DNA of 64,000 nt, taken from assembly GCF_901709675.1 (NCBI RefSeq), contig NC_051093.1, positions 7,027,053 through 7,091,052 on the forward strand, read 5' to 3'. This DNA is from Syngnathus acus (lineage: Eukaryota > Chordata > Actinopteri > Syngnathiformes > Syngnathidae). Positions 13,901 through 30,396 of this stretch are shown in pieces (positions within the stretch are counted from its first letter, which is position 1; every line of letters begins with the position of its first letter). Under the pieces are notes generated by a model. That model worked only from the letters and a program-made list of their open reading frames with translations. It did not search any database and had not been told where the DNA came from. The position numbers and the translations under genes were made by a program.

Positions 13901-14340
13901 ACGCAATGCTGCCCTCTTGTGGTGGTATTTGGTACTTCAACATTGAATAGAATAGATGAGTTGAGAATCGTTTTTAGCCAATCAGGTCAAGTAATGTTCT
14001 TCTTTGTGTTGCCAGGTGAACGGCAGAGGGACGGAGAGGGACTCCAAGCTCTCCGTCAGCCCTTCTTCATCCAACGCCTCATCCAACGCCTCACTCACGC
14101 CAACCACAAGCACTCCTCCTGAGGTGCGTAATTTCTATACAGCGTTGTGTTTCTTTTTGGATTAATATCTGATGCATGACAAGCACTGTGTCTTTCTTCC
14201 AGGGCGTAACAACGGAGGCCATCCCAGCTCTGAACATGAGCCTGCAGCAGGTGAAAGAGCTGGCCCATCAGAAACGCTCCAATAAGAGAGCCCCGGCCAT
14301 GGACTGGACCAAGAAAAATGAACTCTTCAGCAACCTATAG
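1924..14340 (+). CDS. nherf1: NHERF family scaffold (Na+/H+ exchange regulatory cofactor), NHERF1-like
   Basis: A two-PDZ adaptor that tethers apical membrane transporters and receptors, through their C-terminal PDZ ligands, to the ezrin/radixin/moesin cytoskeleton. Coding exons are 1924-2472, 10435-10605, 11262-11415, 12920-12963, 14016-14123 and 14203-14340; all have GT-AG borders and keep frame, giving 387 aa. PDZ1 has the carboxylate loop GYGF at residues 21-24 and PDZ2 has GYGF at 202-205. A very acidic linker (about residues 115-160) follows PDZ1. The C-terminus ends KKNELFSNL, the ezrin-binding tail and terminal PDZ ligand. The start is the ATG at 1924; the open frame upstream begins only with TTG. 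The terminal FSNL and the preceding AHQKRS are NHERF1-like, since mammalian NHERF2 ends FSNF. The neighbouring 16p13.3-type genes would instead favour NHERF2, so the paralogue assignment is tentative while the family is certain. Confidence 0.9.
2625..2735 (-). repeat. dispersed repeat copy A (partner at 52756-52866)
   Basis: About 100 bases align with 52756-52866. They share TTGAAAAT, an AGAAAT-AAGTGTAGCATATTG end and similar spacing between them. Read on the minus strand, both contain the peptide MLHFIS followed by FQ(I/M)IN and then an RKP or RNP stretch, so they are copies of one old interspersed element. No family name can be given from the sequence alone. Confidence 0.6.
2765..2850. repeat. 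fish interspersed repeat fragment (TTTATTTATACAGCGCTTT type)
   Basis: The block with CCAATACAACACATC followed by TTTATTTATACAGCGCTTTC resembles the very abundant teleost repeat in which TTTATTTATATAGCGC precedes an A-rich stretch. It is short and degenerate, with no visible ends or target-site duplication. The identification rests on my memory of teleost repeats. Confidence 0.45.
3181..3262. repeat. degenerate LINE-2/SINE-type 3' tail fragment
   Basis: The sequence GTGCCCTGCCAACGACTGGC, followed by AACCAGTCCAGG and later CCATGACCCGAATGA, matches the usual layout of fish L2 tails and L2-tailed SINEs: a GCCCTGCGATTGGCTGGC-like block, then 'accagt(c/t)cagg'. It is mutated at many positions and is presumably inactive. 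Confidence 0.5.
8026..8075. repeat. fish interspersed repeat fragment (CACTTCATTAGGTACACC type)
   Basis: GGTCACTTCATTAGGTACAC followed by TTCACATTCTAATGCA resembles a teleost-wide repeat motif containing TTTATTAGGTACACCTG and TCTAATGCAATCC. Only one short end is visible, and the family is not assigned. Confidence 0.4.
8473..8898. mobile_element. palindromic MITE with TTAA flanks
   Basis: The left end AGAGGAAG (from 8481) is mirrored by CTTCCTCT (ending near 8891), and each end abuts TTAA, the expected target duplication of a TTAA-inserting transposon such as piggyBac or Kolobok. Inside, a long inverted repeat runs from the AGGGGCGGCCATTTTG arm (near 8601) through GCTGTCGACTGAAAATGACA to its complement at about 8732-8776. 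A second inner inverted pair is AACCAATCACA / TGTGATTGGTT. The whole could fold as one long hairpin. No transposase frame is present, so it is non-autonomous. The element structure is seen directly; the superfamily is inferred. Confidence 0.75.
11715..11815. repeat. probable hAT-like fragment rich in ACTTAAGTA motifs
   Basis: In NHERF intron 3, AAGTACTGATTAAACACTCT is followed by ACTTAAGTAAACATT, 'acacacattgaaa' and ACTTAAGTGC. This resembles the common teleost repeat built from ACTTAAGTAAAAGTA and CACACATTGAAAT blocks, usually part of hAT elements. No termini are visible. Confidence 0.35.
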
Positions 14341-15330
<990 letters not shown>

Positions 15331-15840
15331 TTCTTTACATGGCTGAATATATAATATTTTCTCTTGCAGTAATATCAAATAGCGGTCATCATGAAAGGTC
15401 TCAGTGGCGCTAGTGTGCAGAGCGCTGCGCACCAAGGTTGTCTTGAATTGGTGGGCGTGACGTCAGTCTGCCAGTGCTGCAAGATGGCGACCGCGTGGCC
15501 TTTTTCAGCACATATGTTGCTTCCTTGTTGTTCACACTTTAGAGATACAAGATCACAATTAAAAATATTGTTGTGTTTTATTTAAGCACTTTATTTGTGA
15601 TCATCAATAAAGAAAAGTAACAAGCTACACAAATATTTGTCACGTGTGCGTCTTCAATTTCAAGTTGACAAACATTCCTCTGGTGACATCATGAAGTTAA
15701 TGGCAGTGTACAATATTTACAGTACTTTCTGAAAACATATATATATATATGTTAGAAAGGTTCCTATGTTGATGTTGAAAATCAATGTATATTTTTGTGT
15801 TGATTGTTGAGGCAGAAAGTTACGTCACCACGCCTTAAGT

Positions 15841-16185
15841 CTCGCGTGAGTTACATCAGCTTATCGCGATTGTTGCAGTCGGCGCGCGCAGTGGTAAGTG
15901 GCAGACGGCGGGAGTTAAAATGGCTAGTATCGTGTGCGTATTTGCCAAAAAGTGAGTATATATATTTAATTGTTACTCCTGTTTACTGTTGTGCTGTTTG
16001 TCTGATATTGTTTCGTGTGTGCGCTGTTTGGTTGGTAGCTTCGGCGCGCTCCTTTAAGTTTTCCTCGCATCATACGAGTAGCCGTTACATAGCTCCACGG
16101 CCGCTAACGGTCGCTAGCATGTGTGTTTTCTTGTCTCGATGATATATATATATATATATATACCTCGCGTGAGTTACATCAGCTT
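15841..16185. repeat. CpG-rich segment bounded by 22-bp direct repeats
   Basis: The 22-mer that begins CTCGCGTGAGTTACATCAGC occurs at 15841-15862 and again at 16164-16185. Between the copies lies DNA with a high CpG density (GTCGGCGCGCGCAGTGG), a short frame beginning ATGGCTAGTATCG, and (TA)n tracts. Runs of TA also follow the second copy (16201-16238). The layout suggests a repeat-derived or promoter-like segment; no family is assigned. Confidence 0.6.
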
Positions 16186-16238
16186 GCTGCTATATAAAAC
16201 AATATATATATATATAACTATATATATATATATATATG
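16139..16238. repeat. (TA)n tracts
   Basis: Two AT-dinucleotide runs, 16141-16162 and 16201-16238, flank the second copy of the 22-bp direct repeat. They are simple-sequence DNA. Confidence 0.9.
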
Positions 16239-17170
16239 GGTTTGTTTCGTTTTCAAAACAAATAAGACCTGCTCATTTAACCGGAAGTGTATGGTAACCG
16301 AGAAAGCTCAATTCAAATGAACAAAAGCGTGACAACTTTTTAAAAATTGTTTTAGAATTAAAAAAAAATCAAACTGTCACACTCTTTCCAGACAACAAAT
16401 GAAAAATAATCCTGTATTTATATTTTTTCAATTTTGGTATTTTAATATTAAAATGAAATATAAAAATATTAAATATTATAATAACTTTTTAAAATCACTG
16501 CTCAAAACGTAGTATCCAATGATCAAAAGAGACACAAACCCATAAAGATCACCTTTCACTCAGCAAACAAGAAAATGCGTCACAGGATCTGATGTTTTCA
16601 CATCTTTGTCCACTTGAGCGTCCGTCTGCGGCCCTCGTGTGTCCTCCAACGGGTCAAGTGTGTCTCCAGCAGCTGTCTTGTATTAATCGCCACGACCTTG
16701 CTGCTACTCAGCTCTCCTTGGAGCTGCCGTCATTACCAGGATAGCTCATCGCACAGCCTTCATTAGCAATCACTGTGAATCTTTACACTTCATGCTTATG
16801 TATCTCCTTAGCCAATTAGCGGTATGAGAGGGAATAATCACAATTATTATTTTACTGAAGGGAATATTTGTATCATTTCATCTCAACCTAGCTTAGCAGT
16901 GTAATGAAATGTAACTGGAAAAATGAAAAAATAAACTCTCCATCTGTGTGCTTTCTAAGCTCCAACACATGATATGAGGACCAAATGGAGGAGGATGGAT
17001 GGTGAAGATGATGGAAGGGCAGGTGCAGGTCATGTGCTGGACATCCACAGCTGAGTCGCAAACACGGCAGGTCACCTAGCAACCGTGTCCACCCTGGGGG
17101 ACCTTGTAAGGGCCGAAGCTCGGGTGAATCGAAGGGTCAACCCGGATCTACCTTCAAACATCACAGTGTG

Positions 17171-17180
17171 CTAAAAATAG
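17171..17180 (+). promoter_or_regulatory. MEF2 consensus site CTAAAAATAG
   Basis: A perfect match to the MEF2 consensus CTA(A/T)4TA(A/G). It lies about 4.5 kb upstream of atp2a1, a muscle gene; use as an enhancer is inferred. Confidence 0.3.
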
Positions 17181-18686
17181 GCCAACGTGCGTGTGCACGC
17201 ATGCGTGTGTATGTGTGAGTCCGCAGTGGAGAAAATGACTGCCTGAAGCAGTTTCATGGAAGAAGTGACATGGAGAATACGTCGAAGGATGAAGAGAGGT
17301 GAGACGTAGGCCGACGGGTGAAGTGTGACGTACAATCCGCATGCAGTGTGACGCTACTGGAACACAACCTTTTTTTTTTTTTCTTGCCTTCTCCTAGAAA
17401 TCCCTTATCCCGTTCTGTCTTACTCCACAGTACACGCCACATCTCCTTTTATAAAAATACTCAAGGACAGTCGTTACTATTAATAGGAAGTCTTGTCAAC
17501 TGGACCTTCTATTTTTCTGCGGCTCATTGAAGACCTGACTCCCTTTACGGGTTCAATATCAGCATTTATTCTTATTTTAAGACTTTTTCCTGCAGACATA
17601 GTGTTTTATTTCCTGAAAGTCCACCGTCATTGTTTGTCATGACTTCCATAAGCCACTGCGGAGGATGCTTTCCAAACAGCACTGACAGACTAAGTGTTAC
17701 TTGGCTCTTCCGTCACCACTTTGGCTCCTGCCCTGGAGATCCACGAATGCCGCCGTTAATTTATAATGGCAGCCATTATGCTGCCATCAAATGTCTGTTT
17801 GAGGCCTTAGAGCTCAAACCCAAATCAGTGTTTCTTATGTTCATGCAGTATGTCATTAATACAGTCAAACTCGTAAACGCTCGTAATTTAAGATAATCAT
17901 TAGTAACTGTTGCACAATTCAGTTCAAAGCATCATCGTCACGTGTGTGTATGTCCCAGGAATAGGGCTCGGTGGGACAGTACTTAAAGATTAGCACCATT
18001 CCAACTATACACCTGTTGCATGCAAACATCCTTACATGTGCACTCACACTTTGTCATCGGCACACACAAACACACACACACCTGTTTGATGCATGCCATA
18101 CACTCAGTCAGTTTGACTGTCTGAATAATTGCCTGTCTGGTTTTCTTTTTGTTCTGTTTTACGCTAACATTTGTACAAAACTCAGTATTTACAAATACGC
18201 ATTTTAGGCGCTTTACCAAGATAGTTTGAAAAGTTAACAGCAATGTATACGACACTTTCAGGATGCTTGAGTGTGTAAACAACACAACAGTGCCCCCAGT
18301 TGGACAATAAAAAAAGGTGACAGGTGATAATCACTGGTCATAAAGTGTTGTCCCCCGCTAACCTCCGTGTCTCTTTTAACTTCTTCACAGTGGTGTTCTT
18401 CAGTTTCACCCAACGCTCATCAATCATCCTGTCATCACGCCCTGTTTCTTGTGCCCCGTGCATCGTGTCATTCCCAACCCTGCCTCTGCGATCCGGCCAT
18501 TAATGGGACTGGGAAGCCATTTGGGTAAAGCCCCGCATCGGTGAGTACAGCCAGTCATAATACGGTATTGCGATTCTGCTCCCAAAAAGGTATCAAATAT
18601 TTATTCCACTCATTTCTCTCTGGCCACTGATGAGAATTTCGGGCTCGACTGTATTTCCATTCCTTCTGTGAAAAAAAATCAATTAG

Positions 18687-18696
18687 CTAAAAATAA
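18687..18696 (+). promoter_or_regulatory. MEF2 consensus site CTAAAAATAA
   Basis: A second perfect MEF2 consensus, about 3 kb upstream of the atp2a1 start codon. Single motif matches occur by chance, so this is weak on its own. Confidence 0.3.
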
Positions 18697-20267
18697 TGAG
18701 ATAAACAAATAGACAATTAAAAAAAAATTGGGATATCTTCTAAGACTACTCTTGTAAATACTTACATGAGGAGCAACTTGAGAGTAAAAAAAAATAGCAG
18801 CCAATAAGAATTAAGCCAGTGTGCGGATTTACAGAGTGCATGGCGAATAAATAGAGAGGGCACAAGCTGCTAATGAGACATTCACTGATGTCAGAAGCTC
18901 ATAAAAGGCGGAACAGGTTCCAGTAAACAAAACCACAACACTTGGAAGAGACACCCTGGACTACCAACGTGCGCTGTATATGAGCATGTATATTTAGATG
19001 TGTTGTGTGTTTTAACTTCGGACCTTCTGGATCAGTTTCATCACAAAGCCCAAACACATCTTCTGTAAAGGAATTGGCACTTCATCAGTTTACAATTTTC
19101 CCACCCATGAAAGGAGGGTCCAAGTGTGTCCTTGCTACCACTTCTGAGGGACACTCACGCTTAGGAGCGCATCCATACCCGGGGGTCACATTCCAAGGGC
19201 ACGCGGTGGAAAAGTAGTGTGGAGAGGACAACTATCATAAGCCAGAAAAATTCTTAGATTACTATTAGCATGTACTGGGATTTAACCTGTCACTATTATA
19301 GTAATTGTATCTTACAATGATGACCATGAAAAATGTTTTTTCCGATATTAAATATCGGGTCATCTTATGTGTGTTTATTTTATGTCGACTGTAAGTGCGG
19401 CAAAGACTTTTTCGTAAGTCACTTAGAAGAAAAGCAGAGCCTGAAATAACCACCTGAAGGTGTGAGCACCAAGATGGCCGCTCTGTGCGAGACTTTGTTG
19501 TGACCTTTTGCCTGCACATTCAACATTTAATATCATCATATGATAAAATGCCTCAGCACCCTTTTCACTCTGTACCTTAAATCAAATAAATCCAATTGCC
19601 CACTGTCATGACATCACTCATAAATGCAATGCCCACCTTGATGTAACCTTCAAGACTCAGTAAAGCACCTGGGGGAGGGGCTGAGCGGTTCGAGGGGTGT
19701 CCTTGCTGGCAGGGTGTCACATTCTCCAAGCTCCCTGAAAGAACAGTGAAATTCTGCCATTGTGTCATAACTGCCTGCCCACATGCCCACGCCACTATAT
19801 TTATACCAAAGGAACACAACTGCTGTTCTCGGTTCAGTTACAGTGGAGTACTTCAAACCGCAGCTGCCCGCCTGCCCTCCCTCCGTTCATGATACCACAC
19901 AGACTAAACACATTGTTGCTATTCTCCTGCTAAGGACTTCCCGGATCCATCACGATGATTAGCCGCCGACACGGGTGTTACTTACATACCCGCCTCCGCC
20001 CTGCCTGGTTACATCACATCCAGTTCAAGCTCCTATTTATTATGCACATAATCATTCAATGCAGAAGCAAAATGTGGAATGCAAATGAGAATTTGACAAA
20101 GCAATCAAATGAGTCAGCCAACAAGTTTCTGACTTGCATATTTGGGGTTTATATTTTATTTTATTTTTTCATTGCAGGATGTCGACTGGTGACTCTCCTA
20201 TTCGCTTGTGAGCTGCTCAATGAAACCATATACCTTCCATGCAAAACAAGCGAGGGTTCCGTAGTGC

Positions 20268-21105
20268 AGGGGTCCCCAACCCCCGGTCCGTGGGTCACTT
20301 GGTACCGGGCCGCCAAACCGCACAGAAAAAATAATTATTATTTTTTTAATCGACGATCAATTAATTCAGGTCAAGACGCTCGTCCCGGTCACGTGAGATG
20401 TTTCCCCAGTCAAGCCTGCAAAGCTAGCAAAAATGAGGAAAAATTTATTTTGAAAAATGTTTAAAAAAATGGGCGTTTCTCTCCCAATTACATCTGTCGG
20501 TGCACCTGTGTCTCTTGACAGGTTAAGTCCGGTCAAGACGCTCGTCCCGGTCGCGTGACATGTCACGCCAGTCGAGCCCACGAAGCAAACAAAAATGAGC
20601 AAGAAACTGAGATGTTTGGAAAGCTTCTTTGGAAAGGGAAAAAAGCCCAAGAAAAAGAAGATACGACTTCTAAGAAAAGCTGCATTTTCTGGAGTCCTAC
20701 TTCAAATATGGCTTTATCGCCACAAGTGACTGACAAGCTAAGCCCACTCTGCATATGTGGCGGTGACAGGCTAGCTAACGAGTCAATGAAGTCTTCAAAA
20801 CTGCTTCGGCACATGGAGACCAAGCATCCTGCATTCAAAGACAAACCTTAACCACTTCAGGTGTCATTGTCTTCAATTACGCCTAGATGGGACCGGCTCG
20901 TTTCTGACAAACAAGCTCAGTGCTCCCACTAATTCAACGTCATGGTGAGTTTGACTTTTATGTAGTTTATACTTGTTTTTATGCCATTTTATTTCATCGT
21001 ATTTATATATTTATTAGAAATGAATCTATATAAATGTACTATTTATTTATATTAAGGCCGGTCGGCGAAAATATTTGACACGTAACCGGTCCGTGGCGCA
21101 AAATG
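20268..21105 (+). mobile_element. decayed hAT (Charlie/ZBED-type) transposon remnant
   Basis: It opens with CAGGGGTCCCCAACCCCCGG, followed by CCGTGGG and GGTACCGGGCCGCC, the typical terminus of vertebrate hAT-Charlie elements. The related ACCGGTCCGTGGCGCAAAA near 21085-21103 marks the other end, whose final inverted repeat is missing. Inside, frame +3 at about 20740-20850 encodes a ZBED-like fragment: C-x-C followed by SSKLLRHMETKHPAFKDKP, the second half of a BED zinc finger. The upstream part is frameshifted and the element ends long before a transposase catalytic region, so it is dead. Confidence 0.75.
20369..20599. repeat. 69-nt direct duplication inside the hAT remnant
   Basis: 20369-20437 and 20531-20599 are near-identical, starting GGTCAAGACGCTCGTCCCGG and ending GCAAAAATGAG or ACAAAAATGAG. 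They are spaced 162 bp apart. They look like a local tandem duplication within the transposon copy. Confidence 0.8.
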
Positions 21106-21468
21106 ACTTACTCCCTCTCAAAAATGCATCTCACCAAATCTTGCAAGATTAAAGTCACAGGTCAATTGCAAGGCACATTAAATCAAATAAGTCACAATTG
21201 TATGTATTTCTGTTCATCCCCAGCTAAGTGAATGAGTGCCAACACGTGCACGTGCTTACACAAAGTAATTGCACGTGTCCATCAGTTGTCCCCTAGCTCT
21301 CATTCAGATAGTGTCACCCCTCCTGGTTGTCTCTCTTTTACACATCTTATTTCCAGCGGACCCCCTCTGCAGTTGTTACCCTCAACCCCCTCCCCCATTG
21401 CGGTGTTATCATCCAATGACGAGCGAGCGCATGGTGAACAGGCACCAATGAGAGAACTTTTTCACACG

Positions 21469-21475
21469 TATAAAA
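21469..21475 (+). promoter_or_regulatory. TATA box of atp2a1
   Basis: TATAAAA stands about 270 bp before the SERCA1 start codon, with CCAAT at 21442-21446 in the usual upstream position. A TATA-driven promoter suits a strongly expressed muscle gene. Transcription would start near 21500. A GTGAGT at about 21679 and TTCAG ending near 21736 could bound a very short 5'UTR intron. Confidence 0.55.
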
Positions 21476-21742
21476 CTTTGGAGAGCAGTTTGCCAAGTTG
21501 CACTTTGTCAGTCCGGGGCTTCTGGAGGAGAGCGACATCCCATAGAGAGCGTGAGAGAGAGCGAGGGGGTTGAGTCAGTGTGAACGCAGAGGGGGGGGTT
21601 GCCACTTTTTTACTCCCAAACACTTGAAGAAAGTGGTGGGTGCATTTCATTCAACTTTGCAACATCAGATCAGCTGATGTGAGTATGGCTAAAGCGTGTC
21701 TAACGTCTCCGTGTGTTCCGAAGCCTCTCCGCTTCAGCCGGG

Positions 21743-29257
<7,515 letters not shown>

Positions 29258-30396
29258 AGACAAAGTGCACCAACATTGAGCTGCCACAAAGCGAGGATGA
29301 ACGAAAAAGCGACTGAGCGCTCCAAATGAAAGAGAGCTAAAGAGCGCGCTAACAGTCACTTGACGTGATCTGATAGAAGAGAACATAAATAAGCCATCTG
29401 AAAATACACCAAGCTGCAAAATATTTTTTTTTCTGTGTATGTACTGAAATTAATACATAGGTCAGAGTTAATAATTATAATTATAGCGTTCTATTCTTAA
29501 AGAATAAAGATATTTAAAGAATGTTGGATAGCTGTTTAGTTTGTGGGTTTTTTTTTCTTCAATGACATACAAGGTAGACTATATAAAAGTTCATAAGTAA
29601 AGTTTATTGCTGCTCACTGACAATATCCAGCTCTTATGCATTCATTATGTATTGTATTTTAATGTAGAATTAAAAGTGACATTTGAAGATATTTCTTCAA
29701 ATAGTGTTTTTGACAAACAAAAATGCTAAGTGTCATACATGGTGTCCATGTGTTTTCTGCACAAACACAAAATGTTCAATATTGAAGGTACAACAAACAT
29801 TTGCTGGAAATAACGTTTTGGTTGATAAGACAAAAGTTAAAGTAAGACAAATTAAGAATATTTTAGAAAAACACATGACTAACACTTCAAAAACTTGGAT
29901 CACTTCATGAACCGTTATTGCATTGCGTCCTCTTTCCAAAAGATGGTTACAAAATGTTTATACATATGAAAACAATTTGAAAGCCACTATGAAATCTAAT
30001 AAAAATGATTAGAAAGCCATCACTGGATCTGTGGATATGTAGTGGGTGCATTGTCAAAATATAGACTTTGGATGTTTAAATCATGAGCTAGTGTGGTTGT
30101 TGGTTATGGCATCATTTACAAAGTTCAAACATAGATTAGCTTTCGAGCACTGCTGAGCTGCCTCGGGCTTTAATGAAGTGGAAAAAGGAGAAAGAATCAC
30201 TAACCTTCTAAATATTTAATGTTAAACCCCTTTGAGGTTTTATTGTTAAAATATATTATCTGTCCTAATAACATGGTTTAGTGTAAGACTGCGTTTATGT
30301 GCAGACATTGTTGTCGTTCTCTTCAAAATTGCACATTGCTGTTCTTACTTGAGCATCATTGGTCCATCTTTTGGCTTGGTCCGTACAATAGCAAAC
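29258..30396. other. convergent 3' ends of atp2a1 (+) and rabep2 (-)
   Basis: AATAAA at 29503-29508 probably ends atp2a1 transcripts. TTTATT at 30239-30244, which is AATAAA on the minus strand, probably ends rabep2. The two genes converge with at most about 700 bp between the inferred ends. No coding exon is seen between them. Confidence 0.5.

Larger units (their letters stand above)
15331..21468. other. intergenic region between NHERF and atp2a1
   Basis: About 6 kb without a supported coding exon. It contains the CpG-rich segment at 15380-16240, two MEF2-type motifs (17171 and 18687), the hAT/ZBED remnant at 20268-21105, and short AC and AT tracts. The open frames here do not resemble known proteins apart from the ZBED fragment. 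Confidence 0.6.

Noticed and set aside
15804-16142. 112-codon frame across the CpG-rich segment
   Set aside because: No recognisable domain; it runs through low-complexity and repeat-bounded DNA. Reported only as part of a possible regulatory segment.
19955-20464. 169-codon frame upstream of atp2a1
   Set aside because: It reads from unique DNA into the hAT terminus (VVQGSPTPGPWVTWYRAAKP is the translated transposon end), so it is not a gene.
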